Source of the DNA: Rouxiella badensis
GTDB lineage: Bacteria; Pseudomonadota; Gammaproteobacteria; Enterobacterales; Enterobacteriaceae
Direction of reading: 5' to 3'
DNA length: 64,000 nt
Assembly: GCA_026967495.1 (NCBI GenBank)
Contig: CP114060.1
Coordinates: 2,976,001-3,040,000, forward strand
Shown here: piece after piece, positions 26,139 to 35,159 of the stretch
Layout of the letters: every line of letters starts with the position of its first letter
How positions within the stretch are numbered: the stretch's first letter is position 1
Position numbers and translations under genes: made by a program
Notes under the pieces: generated by a model
Databases searched by the model: none
The model's input: the letters and a program-made list of their open reading frames with translations, nothing else
Told to the model about the DNA's origin: nothing

Positions 26139-26441
26139 ATGAAAAATCAAGTTGTTGGTCTTCTTTGGTTTAGAAACCTTACCGAATATTCAGAGTACAG
26201 AAAACTCTTTACCGATACTCATACTCTGCCCGAGGATTACTCTGAATGGCTTTTAGATGCTGAAAAAGTAATACAGATCTATGAAAATGAAGAGGTTAAC
26301 ATTTTCAAAGTCGAGGCTGAGCCAATAGACTTTCGATGTTGGTGCATTTTAAATGGTCAGTCTATTGATTCAGAAGGGCGGATAGCGTTCACAAATGCAA
26401 AAGCTCAGGAGTGTGCTTTAAAGAGCGGCTGGTCTTTATAA
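26139..26441 (+). CDS. Hypothetical protein of the prophage
   Basis: 100 residues from the ATG at 26139; a GTG at 26127 is possible. Acidic, no signal or membrane segment. YSEWLLDAEKVIQIYENEEVNIFKVEAEPIDFRCWC suggests an alpha/beta fold, and it ends ALKSGWSL. I do not recognise the family and the ribosome site is poor. Confidence 0.45.
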   Translation: MKNQVVGLLWFRNLTEYSEYRKLFTDTHTLPEDYSEWLLDAEKVIQIYENEEVNIFKVEAEPIDFRCWCILNGQSIDSEGRIAFTNAKAQECALKSGWSL

Positions 26442-26456
26442 TCAATATGAAAACCC

Positions 26457-26681
26457 TCAAACTGAACTCATGCAGCCTTCCTCTGCCTTTTTTCCCCAGG
26501 CTACTTTCTCCGCATCTTCCCTGCACTCCTTGCAGCAATAGCTTGTTCCTGGCAATGACTGCTCACCACAATCGCCGTTCCTGCAAATGGGTGAGGGTGG
26601 AACAGGTTTGGCGCGGTTGGCAATCGCCGCTGTGAGGTGTTGGTCATATTCTTGGTTTGCTTCGTCGATGATGTCAGCCAT
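26457..26681 (-). CDS. Small C4 zinc-finger phage protein (DksA/TraR-like)
   Basis: 74 residues. An N-terminal helix ADIIDEANQEYDQHLTAAIAN is followed by a four-Cys cluster (CRNGDCGEQSLPGTSYCCKEC). The MADIID start and the zinc finger resemble the small TraR/DksA-type proteins common in enterobacterial prophages, which modulate RNA polymerase. Spacing inside the finger differs from canonical DksA, so the call is tentative. Ends the remaining left arm; the IS begins 49 bp upstream of its start. Confidence 0.55.
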   Translation of the reverse strand: MADIIDEANQEYDQHLTAAIANRAKPVPPSPICRNGDCGEQSLPGTSYCCKECREDAEKVAWGKKAEEGCMSSV

Positions 26682-26758
26682 TATGCTGCCCTCGCTGTTT
26701 CAAAAAGTGTCGCGGGTGTCATGCTCAACTGACCTGCCCCCGAGATTAGATACAACCG

Positions 26759-27593
26759 TCAGTTAGTAATGTCGGAACCTTCACTCTCAGAATTACCCTT
26801 TCTCCAGCTCGCTGCAAATTCAGACGGCGTCTGATAATTCAGCGTGGAGTGCGGGCGACATTCGTTATAATCCTGACGCCATTCGCTGATGGTTTTCCTG
26901 GCATGATTGACGTCGCTGAACCAGTGTTCATTCAGGCATTCATCGCGAAAGCGTCCGTTAAAACTCTCAATAAATCCGTTCTGTGTCGGCTTGCCGGGCT
27001 GGATAAGTCGCAGCTCCACTCCATGCTCAAAGGCCCACTGATCGAGCGCGCGGCAGGTAAACTCCGGTACTCTGATCGGTTCTTATCGTAGCCGGATAGC
27101 CGCGAAACAGCGCAATGCTGTCCAGAATACGCGTGACCTGCACGCCTGAAATCCCGAAGGCAACAGTGACCGTCAGGCATTCCTTTGTGAAGTCATCGAC
27201 GCAGGTAAGGCACTTGATCCTGCGACCGGTAGCCAGCGCATCCATGACGAAATCCATCGACCAGGTCAGATTGGGGGCCGCCGGGCGGAGCAGCGGCAGA
27301 CGTTCTGTTGCAAGCCCTTTACGACGACGTCTGCGTTTAACGCCCAGCCCGTTCAGATGATAAAGGCGGTACACGCGCTTGTGATTAACCAGAAGCCCTT
27401 CACGGCGCAGTAACTGCCATATGCGGCGGTAGCCAAAACGCCTGCGCTCCAGTGCCAGTTCAGTAATGCGCCCTGATAAATTGGCATCAGCCGCCGGACG
27501 CTGAGCGTCATAGCGGCAGGTCGACAGGGGCAAACCTGTAAGTCTGCAGGCACGTCGTTGCGACAGACCGGTCGCATCACATATCAACACCAC
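26759..27593 (-). pseudogene. IS407-group transposase OrfB (DDE), frameshifted
   Basis: Catalytic subunit, normally made by programmed frameshifting from orfA. RRACRLTGLPLSTCRY and a basic HTH_21 region come first. The rve core then shows the first Asp in WSMDFVMDAL, the second near RTDQ, and the Glu in NGFIESFNGRFRDECLNEHWF. At about 27070-27090 an extra base breaks the frame just after RTDQ, where PEF should follow. With both ORFs broken, this copy is not active as sequenced. Confidence 0.85.
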
Positions 27594-27616
27594 GGCTTCG
27601 CGCTTCTGGTCTGTCG

Positions 27617-27881
27617 TCAGTACTTTCGCCCCAGAGCCACCTGAAGCGCCTCCTTATCCAGCATGGCCTCGGCGAGCAGCTTCTTAAGGCGGGCGTTCTC
27701 CTCTTCAAGCGACTTCAGGCGCTTAACCTCAGGCACCTCCATACCGCCATACTTTTTACGCCAGGTGTAAAAGGTGGCGTCGGAAATGGCGTGCTTACGG
27801 CAGAGACTCACGGGCAGAAACTCCGGCTTCGGCCTCGCGGAGAATACTGATGATCTGTTCGTCGGAAAAACGCTTCTTCAT
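27617..27881 (-). pseudogene. IS407-group transposase OrfA, frameshifted
   Basis: DNA-binding subunit. It starts MKKRFSDEQIISILREAEAGVSARE and continues in the next frame as LCRKHAISDATFYTWRKKYGGMEV with a leucine-zipper-like LKSLEEENARLKKLLAEAML. The HTH is typical of IS3 OrfA. The break is GAGACTC at 27803-27809; GAGCTC gives ARELCRKHA and about 87 residues. Confidence 0.85.
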
Positions 27882-27952
27882 GGGGATGTCCTCATGTGGC
27901 TTATGAAGACATTACTAACATCGCGCTGTGTTAATCAACGGGGAGCAGGTCA

Positions 27953-28221
27953 GGACAGCTGTTTACCAAAATGATGGAAACGTCAAAGGCAGTTTGTGGG
28001 GAGGATACCTTTCCGATTATCTCAATAATGCACTAGCAGCCTGTGTAAGTAACGTGCAACTCGGGACGCGAGTTACCATCTCGCACGTTTCCTCTATGGT
28101 CACCACACCTACTGGTTGTGTAGCGACAAGTGCCTCCGGCGACAGCGATAACGATGTTAATGCGCAATACGCTCCAATCCAGATTTACCGTAATGGTGTC
28201 TGGGCGACAATAGCAGGATAA
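27953..28221 (+). pseudogene. 3' fragment of a phage tail-fibre gene
   Basis: About 88 codons with no start, open from the IS edge. YQNDGNVKGSLWGGYLSDYLNN followed by PIQIYRNGVWATIAG at the end is typical of the C-termini of tail fibre proteins with a short distal tip. It is directly followed by a tail fibre assembly gene, the usual partner. The 5' part and all upstream structural genes are gone. Confidence 0.7.
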
Positions 28222-28223
28222 TT

Positions 28224-28745
28224 ATGAAACTGACCAATTTACAGCGATATAGCCCTGAAGAACTGCATATGGGGGATGGAATTCAGTATTTCAAAGATGA
28301 AGCTGGAGAAGACTGGTTTAAGTCACTGGCAAAATTCAGCAAGAAATATGCACTTGCAATCGTCGAGTCGAGCGGGGTGATCTGCGCTATCGCTACAGAC
28401 CCATCAAGACTTTACCCTGCGGGGCTGAGCGTGGTTGAGGTTGATGAGCTTCCTGAAGGTATAGACAACGACAGCCTGGGAGAATGGGTATTTGACGGGG
28501 AGAATGTGGTCGCACGCAGCTATACCAGCGCAGAATTGCAGGAACAGGCATCCAAAACCCAAACCAAACTTTTAGCCTCGGCGAATAGCACCATATCCAT
28601 CTGGCAAACTGAGCTGCTGCTGGGGACGATTAACGACAGGGATAGGGCGCAGTTAGTTGAGTGGGTAACCTACATCAAGGCGCTTAAGTCTGTGAATGTC
28701 ACGACCGCCCCCGATATTGAATGGCCTACAGCCCCAGCAGAATAA
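28224..28745 (+). CDS. Phage tail fibre assembly protein (Caudo_TAP/Tfa)
   Basis: 173 residues. The C-terminal half contains the family signature (ELQEQASKTQTKLLASANSTISIWQTELLLGTINDRDRAQLVEWVTYIKALKSVN). Tfa proteins help fold and tip the tail fibre. Starts 2 bp after the fibre fragment. Intact, but its client gene is truncated. Confidence 0.9.
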   Translation: MKLTNLQRYSPEELHMGDGIQYFKDEAGEDWFKSLAKFSKKYALAIVESSGVICAIATDPSRLYPAGLSVVEVDELPEGIDNDSLGEWVFDGENVVARSYTSAELQEQASKTQTKLLASANSTISIWQTELLLGTINDRDRAQLVEWVTYIKALKSVNVTTAPDIEWPTAPAE

Positions 28746-28796
28746 CAATCAGCAAACTAGATCAACTCCATAAACAAAAAATTCAAATAAAGAACC

Positions 28797-28814
28797 CGCT
28801 TCGGCGGTTTTTTT
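28797..28814 (+). terminator. Terminator after tail fibre assembly gene
   Basis: CCGC-TTC-GGCGG with seven T residues following, just ahead of the next gene's ribosome site. Confidence 0.55.
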
Positions 28815-28829
28815 GCCCGGAGAAAATGA

Positions 28830-30938
28830 ATGGCCTCAAATGATGTCATTAAAGCGCAGCGCTATTCAGAGGAAGCAAAAGTAGCGGCTGCAACTGCGAA
28901 ATTATATTCGCAGGGTAATAGTGATTATTCCGCCTCAGCCGCTGAAGCAGCCGCAAACGCGCTGGCTTATTCGAATAATTCAGAATCATACTCTTATTCT
29001 GCACAGCAGTATTATTCCTATTCAACTCAGCTTTCATCTTGGTTCATTGGTACGTTAGATGCGGCACCAACAACGCGAAACGATGGCAGTGCGGTCGCGG
29101 TCGGTGATATGTATAAAAACAGCATAGATGACCAAGTCTACTCTTACAATTCAGATGGAACGTGGACTAATATTTCCTATGATGCTGCAACTGCAAAAGA
29201 ATATTATGAGTACGGAGTCGGGAATTATGAGTATATTTCAGAGCTGACAGCGCAAAACTATAGCTTTGGTGAAAATTTATCTAAAACACCTGGTAGCGGG
29301 GTGGTTGGATATGCACTTAGTAATAGTTACCCAACGAAAACTGCTGGGAACAAACTCAACAGTTTTATCAATGTCGAAGATTTTTCTGATTTAGTTACAG
29401 ATGCAATGGATTATTCACCAGCATTCAATGCTGCAATCGCGTACGCAAGTACTAATAGCATCGGCGAGGTAAGGGGGAATGGGAAATATACAATTTCCAA
29501 CCCGATTTTACTTGTCGGGTTCCCTCTTACAGGTTTTAAACTTTATATCAATGAGCTTTATGCATCTGATGCCTGGCCTATTAGTAATTCGCTTTTTGGA
29601 GGCGCGGCAATGATTCAGGCAGGTGTCGGCAGCGGAAATATTAACGGAATAGACATTTGGATAAATAGGGTTGATGGTAATGTTAATAGAAGGGCGGACG
29701 CGATAAGTCCTATTCGGGATGGCATGTCGTCATCGAGAATATGGATAGGTATGGCAATGTATTGCAATATTGTCACTAATTTCAGCAATAATACTTCCCC
29801 AAACGGCTCAACAGATATTCTTGGTGGGTTTTGGACCGAAAATCGATTGGGCGTGTATTTAACCAATGGTGCTACCGGGAGCGCGCAGATTAACGAAGGT
29901 AGCAATGTTGATATCAAATTTAACGCTGCCAATACGCATGGCGGAATTATGTGTCATACATATGGGCAATATCTCCAAGTAAAAGGAAATATGGACTATA
30001 ATGGCAAGAATTTAGCTGTTATACGCCTAGTAGATACGACTGGGATTAGTAACATATGGGGTCAGCAGGGGCTTAAATTAACGAATGGGACCACTGAACT
30101 TGATTTCATGTTCCACTATACAAAGCAAGGATGGTTTTATGTTGTGGTATCGTCATGGGAAAGCAGTCTCGCATATACTGATACTGATGGCACATTTGTT
30201 TGGACTGCTGGTGACACCATAAGCTGTACGACAGTTGACGGCGTGGCAATAAAGTTCGATACAGTAAATACAGCAACTGACGATACATCAATAGGGAATG
30301 TTAATTACTTTGATATTCTGCACGATTATGAGATGGCTCCGTTTGCTCGTATGAACGCCAATATGGCTTATCTATCGGGCTATATTGGTGGTAAGACTTA
30401 TACGAGTAATCTCGTTTATGCTAACTCGTTCGACGGTATGACAACAACTTTTCAGGATGTCTCAATATATAACACGGGCAATGGTCAATATGGATGGGCC
30501 TCATTTGTTAACCGGGCATATAGTGATATCCCATTCCTTAACGTAAATGGTGATTATGTTAATATCGCATCTAAGCTCTATATGGGATACAGGGGGATTG
30601 AAGGCGGCGCATCAATTGTGCAATTAGCTGTCGGCAACGGTACGGCGACGAGAGTATTTGGTTTAAGCGACCAAACCACAGATAAATATCTGAATGAAGG
30701 GACTGTTTTCCGCGTAACGATGACCAGTGATTTTAGCGGTTGCTTTGGTTCCTTTGATGTACATATGAAAGGGAATGACTCGTGCTCGATATTTAATGAG
30801 AACATTGATGCTTCGTGGGAACTTACCGCTCAAACAGAGTATGCCGATGATGGAGTAACAGCAACCGGTGTTGGCTTCTATGCCCGACAGGAATCACAGC
30901 CATCAATTACCATGAAATTTAACATTGTGAGGTTCTAA
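28830..30938 (+). CDS. Phage tail fibre/tailspike-like receptor-binding protein
   Basis: 702 residues. The first 75 residues are Ala/Ser/Tyr-rich with repeated SYSYSAQQYYSYSTQ-like units, predicted helical and similar to particle-attachment parts of tail fibres. A short segment follows (APTTRNDGSAVAVGDMYKNSIDDQVYSYNSDGTWTNIS) found in many fibre proteins. From about 180 (DAMDYSPAFNAAIAYASTNSIGEVRGNGKYTI) the sequence has the look of a right-handed beta-helix tailspike. The C-terminus (SITMKFNIVRF) is probably the trimer end. It could be a receptor binder or a depolymerase; catalytic residues cannot be assigned by eye. Confidence 0.7.
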   Translation: MASNDVIKAQRYSEEAKVAAATAKLYSQGNSDYSASAAEAAANALAYSNNSESYSYSAQQYYSYSTQLSSWFIGTLDAAPTTRNDGSAVAVGDMYKNSIDDQVYSYNSDGTWTNISYDAATAKEYYEYGVGNYEYISELTAQNYSFGENLSKTPGSGVVGYALSNSYPTKTAGNKLNSFINVEDFSDLVTDAMDYSPAFNAAIAYASTNSIGEVRGNGKYTISNPILLVGFPLTGFKLYINELYASDAWPISNSLFGGAAMIQAGVGSGNINGIDIWINRVDGNVNRRADAISPIRDGMSSSRIWIGMAMYCNIVTNFSNNTSPNGSTDILGGFWTENRLGVYLTNGATGSAQINEGSNVDIKFNAANTHGGIMCHTYGQYLQVKGNMDYNGKNLAVIRLVDTTGISNIWGQQGLKLTNGTTELDFMFHYTKQGWFYVVVSSWESSLAYTDTDGTFVWTAGDTISCTTVDGVAIKFDTVNTATDDTSIGNVNYFDILHDYEMAPFARMNANMAYLSGYIGGKTYTSNLVYANSFDGMTTTFQDVSIYNTGNGQYGWASFVNRAYSDIPFLNVNGDYVNIASKLYMGYRGIEGGASIVQLAVGNGTATRVFGLSDQTTDKYLNEGTVFRVTMTSDFSGCFGSFDVHMKGNDSCSIFNENIDASWELTAQTEYADDGVTATGVGFYARQESQPSITMKFNIVRF

Positions 30939-30939
30939 C

Positions 30940-31596
30940 ATGTGGAATTATTCAAGTAATAGCACTGATACTATTACTGGCAATAAAGCTATTAACCTGA
31001 GAGGTGGTGGTGCGATTCTTATCACCCCATACGGTCAAACAATATTAACGCAAGCGAATTTAGCAAGCGTTAAAGGACTTTTAGAAATACCAGGGATAGT
31101 GCCGTCGACTGCTAATTTACCCACGACTTATACAGATACTGCTGCCACTGATATCAGCGAAGCTGCTGATAGAACACAAACTAAAAACATTGCAGATAAA
31201 CTAAATAACCTTATTTCTCTGCTGACAACCGCAGGGGTAATTAGTAGCGCAATCACCGTTACCTCGGCTGGTGATGTCGAGAGTGCCACTGCGGGAAGTA
31301 CATATGATATGTATTCGTTGTTTAATTTTGCAAACGCCCCAGCACTTGATTACGATTACACAATATCTCCTACGGAAGCGGGAACAATCGTTTCATTGTC
31401 AAACCCTACATATTCCTCATACGGGATTCAAATTAGCTCAACGTATACCGGCAATATTGTAGTCACGGCAACGCATAAAGTTCTGACCGATGTCACGGCA
31501 ACAACCAATATTGATAACGTCACGGTGGCAACAACCACGACGGATACGACATCAACTACTGACTCAAGTACAACGACAACCACGTCGACATCTTAA
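30940..31596 (+). CDS. Phage head-fibre-like/Ig-like structural protein
   Basis: 218 residues, start 1 bp after the previous stop. A middle region TDISEAADRTQTKNIADKLNNLISLLTTAGVIS resembles head-fibre and similar virion decoration proteins. The C-terminal half is beta-rich (Ig-like) and ends in about 25 residues made almost only of Thr and Ser. It probably binds to the preceding fibre or the capsid; low certainty on function. Confidence 0.5.
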   Translation: MWNYSSNSTDTITGNKAINLRGGGAILITPYGQTILTQANLASVKGLLEIPGIVPSTANLPTTYTDTAATDISEAADRTQTKNIADKLNNLISLLTTAGVISSAITVTSAGDVESATAGSTYDMYSLFNFANAPALDYDYTISPTEAGTIVSLSNPTYSSYGIQISSTYTGNIVVTATHKVLTDVTATTNIDNVTVATTTTDTTSTTDSSTTTTTSTS

Positions 31597-31608
31597 TAGG
31601 ATAATTAA

Positions 31609-31890
31609 ATGAGCATTAAAGGTTCTTGGAATTTTAGAGGGGCGTTATTTCCCGAAGCGTATGCAACAGCTCACAATACTCAGCGCAATGGCAGTAATGT
31701 TTCAGGTTTTATGGCGGTATATTCGAGTGAAGCCTATGCAAATCTTAACGGCTCCCTACCTATAGCTAATATCCCGCTCCAGACAAACGCCTCAAGTACT
31801 GTTGATAATGATACGGCTCTGGAGAATTACGCGCTAACCACGCAGATTTTCAATGGTTTCACGAGCGTAGAAAGTATGACGTCAACCTAA
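31609..31890 (+). CDS. Small protein of the fibre cassette, unknown
   Basis: 93 residues, start 12 bp after the previous gene with TAGGATAATTAA upstream. Neutral, rich in Asn, Ser and Ala (NTQRNGSNVSGFMAVYSSEAYANLNGS). It is co-directional with the fibre genes and likely the last gene of that cassette. No family recognised. Confidence 0.5.
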   Translation: MSIKGSWNFRGALFPEAYATAHNTQRNGSNVSGFMAVYSSEAYANLNGSLPIANIPLQTNASSTVDNDTALENYALTTQIFNGFTSVESMTST

Positions 31891-32100
31891 ATGGGCCATT
31901 AAAGACGGTTTTAAGGCGTGATCCGTACAGGCGCTAACTTGCCAAACTTTCTTCTTTTTATACTCAACAAAATAGCATTTTCTCCAGCGAAAGTCGGACT
32001 AATAACTTAACTGAAAAAGACAGGGTCGATCAAAACATATCCGTGAACCCACCATGATGGGGGAAGACCCATGTATGAACAGTATTTATTAAGGTGTGAA

Positions 32101-32339
32101 ATGGCACGTTACTACGAGAAAGTGCCTGCGTTCGAAAGCGTTGTTAGGTTGATGTCTGAGGTCGGCGCACAGTCACTACCCATGATTTTGTGGACGAACT
32201 TGCCAAGGAGAATTGGCATCTGTCCCTGCGTGAGGCTAATGAGTGGATCGAGTTCTATGCCGGGACGTATACGGATATCTCCACTGAAGAGGGGAAAAAC
32301 AGGACCTACTTCCTATACAACGGCAACGGAAGGTGCTGA
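32101..32339 (+). pseudogene. Small prophage protein, frameshifted
   Basis: Start chosen at 32101 after AAGGTGTGAA. MARYYEKVPAFESVVRLMSEVGA is read first; the continuation HDFVDELAKENWHLSLREANEWIEFYAGTY lies one frame away and ends at 32339. One base added near 32166 gives about 79 residues with good codon flow in both halves. Unrecognised; probably a late or accessory phage gene. Confidence 0.5.
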
Positions 32340-32369
32340 TGTGTGCTTTCTAACATCAGCGCCGTTGTC

Positions 32370-32410
32370 TTTTGCAGATGTCTGCTATGAGCGAGGTGCG
32401 GACGTTTTGA
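32370..32410. repeat. Dispersed module-boundary repeat, copy 1 (partial)
   Basis: The segment GTCTGCTATGAGCGAGGTGCGGACGTTTT resembles GTCCGCTGTAAGCGAGGAGCGGACGTTTT at 34862-34890. It lies before the retron module. Confidence 0.5.
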
Positions 32411-32483
32411 CTGCAATTGAGATGTCTGAAAACACTAATATTAAAGTGTCGATCCTTAAGGGGATTTATTATCACTCAAACCG

Positions 32484-32740
32484 CTATTCACCTTCACGAT
32501 CTTCCTGCTGTTCTTGGGTTCTTTGACGCTCAATCATAAGCATTAACTTCTCGTGGATTTTTTTGCACCGTTTGAAATGTCGTACCGATCGTGTTCAATG
32601 AGTTCACTGAAAGCGTTAACCCGGGACTGCCTTATGTTTGCAAGGTTGCCACTCCAGCTTGTGGGACTCGTTAACTCTGCAAAAAACTCAAGTACCAAGG
32701 AACGTTCAGGTGCCGCCTCCAGGAATTTGACAGCATTCAT
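32484..32740 (-). pseudogene. Small prophage protein, frameshifted at an A run
   Basis: The N-terminal 60 residues (MNAVKFLEAAPERSLVLEFFAELTSP) and a C-terminal charged helix (IHEKLMLMIERQRTQEQQEDREGE) are separated by a run of seven A on the coding strand (T7 at 32558-32564). Eight would join them into about 85 residues. The codon-consistent continuation argues that this is a real gene. Function unknown. Confidence 0.5.
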
Positions 32741-32792
32741 TTAATGGCTAATCATGTTGAAAACACACGGAATGTGTGGAATATTTGAGACT

Positions 32793-32922
32793 GGTGTGCA
32801 GGCAGAATTTTGAATTGTGTTTCGCAATTCTTGATTTCAAGGGCTCAAGCTCTCGCTGCTATGATTCTCATAGCAGGATTTGCTGGGAATATTGTAAAAG
32901 TGCGTAAGAGTGCCTGCACACC
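32793..32922 (+). ncRNA. Retron msr-msd RNA (Ec67/Eco2-like)
   Basis: Perfect 12-bp inverted repeats GGTGTGCAGGCA (32793-32804) and TGCCTGCACACC (32911-32922) form the a1/a2 stem that primes reverse transcription. Between them lie an msr-like hairpin (GAATTGTGTTTCGCAATTC, about 32811-32829) and an 8-bp msd hairpin TGCTATGA-TTC-TCATAGCA (32857-32875). The AAGAGTGCCTGCACAC end parallels GGAGTGCCTGCATGC of retron Ec67. It lies 19 bp upstream of the RT start, the usual retron layout. Confidence 0.85.
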
Positions 32923-32940
32923 GCTATTCAAGGAGCAGTG

Positions 32941-34670
32941 ATGATTACCCGCCTAGAAAAATTAAAAGCATGTAATTCCAAACCAGATTTCGCACGACTT
33001 TTAGGAATTGACCCGGTTTTTATGACCCGTGTCATATATATAAGAAATACTGACAATCTATATTCACAGTTCGCTATTAAAAAAAAGAATGGTTCTGATA
33101 GAATCATATCAGCTCCAGACTCTGAGACTCAAAGAAATACAAAGCAAGCTTTCCGATTTACTACAAGACTGTTTAAATAACCTCCGAGAAAATTTAAAAG
33201 AAGATAATCATTTCTCTCATGGATTTGAGCGCAACCGCAGTATTATTACAAATGCAGAAAAACATAAGTCAAAGAAGTGGGTTCTTAATATAGATCTTTG
33301 TAATTTCTTTGATGAATTTAATTTTGGAAGGGTTAGGGGTTACTTTCTAAAAAATAATAACTTTTCTCTCAACACAGAGCTTTCGACATTAATAGCCAAA
33401 ATCGCATGTCATCAGGATAAGTTACCCCAAGGTAGCCCCTGCTCCCCCGTAATAACCAACTTAATTCTAGTTTCTTTAGACAGGCGGCTAAGTAATTTAT
33501 GTAATAGCGTTGGCTGCACATACACAAGATATGCTGATGATATAACAATCTCAACTAATAAAAAAGAGTTTCCTAAGAAGATTATCAGAGACCAAGATGA
33601 GAAATCCATTACCTTAAATAACAAATTTCTTAAGGAAATAACATCTTCAGGCTTCAAAATTAATCATAACAAATTAAGACTTCTCGACAAAAAAATCCGC
33701 CAAGAGGTTACAGGATTAACTGTTAATCAGTTTGTGAATGTAGATAGAAAATATGCAAAAGCAGTTCGCGCAATGGCACATAGTCTATTTAACAAAGGGG
33801 TGTACACGTTAATAGACAAAAAATCACGCAAAGAAAGAGTTGGTACTATCAATGAGTTAGGTGGCATGCTGAGCTTTATTGATTTCGTAGATAAATATAA
33901 CAACAGATTACCGCACGCGATCAAATCCTCACATAACAAGCGTGAAAAAGTATATTCGGATTTTCTTTATTATTCTGCTTTTTGGGCAAATACAAAACCA
34001 ACAATCTTGACTGAGGGCAAAACAGATATTACGTACCTCAGGGTAGCTTTAGATGCGGTATCAGAAAACCATCCCAATCTAATTGGGAATAAAAATCTGG
34101 GCAATAAAACAGTACGAGATTATGGGATTAAATTCTTCAAAAACACATCTAAAACAAAATATCTTTTAAACTTAGACGGAGGAGGCTCCACATCTCAAAG
34201 ACTTCATTGTTGGCTTTGAAAAAAAGACAGATGCGTTTAAAGTAATCGCCAATCAAAAGCCTGTAATTGTTATTTTAGACAATGATTCAGGCAGCGCTGG
34301 TGCTAATGGAATCTTCCAAACTTTAATTGGAAAATCTTTCCCTAACATTACTCTTACAAGAGATGAACTAAGAAATCAGAAGTGGACGTGGGTTACAAGA
34401 AACTTATATATAATTTTCACCCCTCTTAATGGTTTAAAAGATAGTTCTATGGAAGACCTTTTCCACAGTTCAGTATTACAAACAACGCTTGGTGGTAAAG
34501 TATTTAACCGAACTAATAACAAATGCAAGGATAATGAATACGGCAAAGAATTTTTTGCTACAGGTGTTGTGTTAAAACAGCGTAAAACAATCGACTTTTC
34601 AAATTTTAATTACATTTTTGAATCGATTTCAGAAATAATTGAACATAATAAATCCAGAAAAAATAACTAA
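32941..34670 (+). pseudogene. Retron reverse transcriptase with C-terminal TOPRIM domain (Ec67/Eco2-like), frameshifted
   Basis: Repaired length about 575 residues (Ec67 RT 586). RT motifs: KKKNGSDRIISAP, NIDLCNFFDEF, LPQGSPCSPVITNL, catalytic YADD in TRYADDITIS, and the retron-typical VTG (EVTGLTVNQF). From about residue 350 a TOPRIM domain follows: the Glu motif ILTEGKTDITYL, then VIVILDNDSG with the DxD. In the Eco2 type a single RT-TOPRIM protein acts with the msDNA in phage defence. Both breaks are GAG-N-CTC sites (33124-33130, 34182-34188); GAGCTC at each restores one frame (SELKEIQSK; DGGAPHLKDFIVGF). Ribosome site AAGGAG at 32930-32935. Confidence 0.9.
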
Positions 34671-34779
34671 AGTTAATATTAAGCAAGATTCATTAGATTG
34701 CTAATTATAATAATCAATAGTTTCTGATTGAAGCAACTGTAACTTAGAGTGCAAACACTCAAGAATCCCCTAGCGGCGA

Positions 34780-34800
34780 TGACCTGCTCCCCGTTGATTA
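34780..34800. repeat. Relic of an IS407-group terminal repeat
   Basis: The 21 bases TGACCTGCTCCCCGTTGATTA match exactly the terminal repeat at the right end of the IS at 26730-27952 (reverse orientation). The similarity stops where the IS interior should begin, so only the tip remains. Confidence 0.7.
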
Positions 34801-34820
34801 GTACATCATGATTTCAGCCA

Positions 34821-34890
34821 TGTCCGCTTCTGGCACGGAGCGGACATCTATGATCGTCAAAGTCCGCTGTAAGCGAGGAGCGGACGTTTT
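34821..34890. repeat. Dispersed module-boundary repeat, copy 2
   Basis: TGTCCGCTTCTGGCACGGAG then CGGACATC, and further on GTCCGCTGTAAGCGAGGAG then CGGACG. Two short inverted pairs around GTCCGCT/AGCGGAC. The best-preserved copy, between retron and DUF4365-like gene. Confidence 0.6.
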
Positions 34891-35159
34891 TCAGCAACCC
34901 ATAGTTTGTTAACTTAGCTCCATGGGAGATGGGCAGTGACTGCATTCTCAATACTTGGAATAACGCGATTAAATCAGGTGACATTTTCACACTCCTTCAA
35001 TCTGAGAGGGGGCTAGATGACGCAACTGCCAACATTCAGGTAGTCAATTGCATAGCCCGATTTCATTATTAATGAAAGGTGTTTAAAATAGATATAATAT
35101 AGTACTTTAAGGCGTTATGTGAATAAATAAGCATTGTTAATTTCTTAATAAGAGGGTAC

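Larger units (their letters stand above)
26730..27952 (-). mobile_element. IS3-family insertion sequence, IS407 group
   Basis: 1,223 bp. The left end TGACCTGCCCCCGAGATTA and the reversed right end TGACCTGCTCCCCGTTGATTA are terminal inverted repeats of the IS407 group. Contains orfA and orfB on the minus strand. Expected 4-bp target duplications are missing (CAAC on the left, GGAC on the right), so this copy does not sit in a simple insertion site. Confidence 0.88.
34671..35159. other. Non-coding gap between retron and DUF4365-like gene
   Basis: AT-rich, no supported gene. Contains the 21-bp IS-end relic at 34780-34800 and a boundary repeat at 34821-34890. The last 60 bp, very AT-rich with AAGAGG before the ATG at 35160, probably hold the promoter of the next gene. 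Confidence 0.6.
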
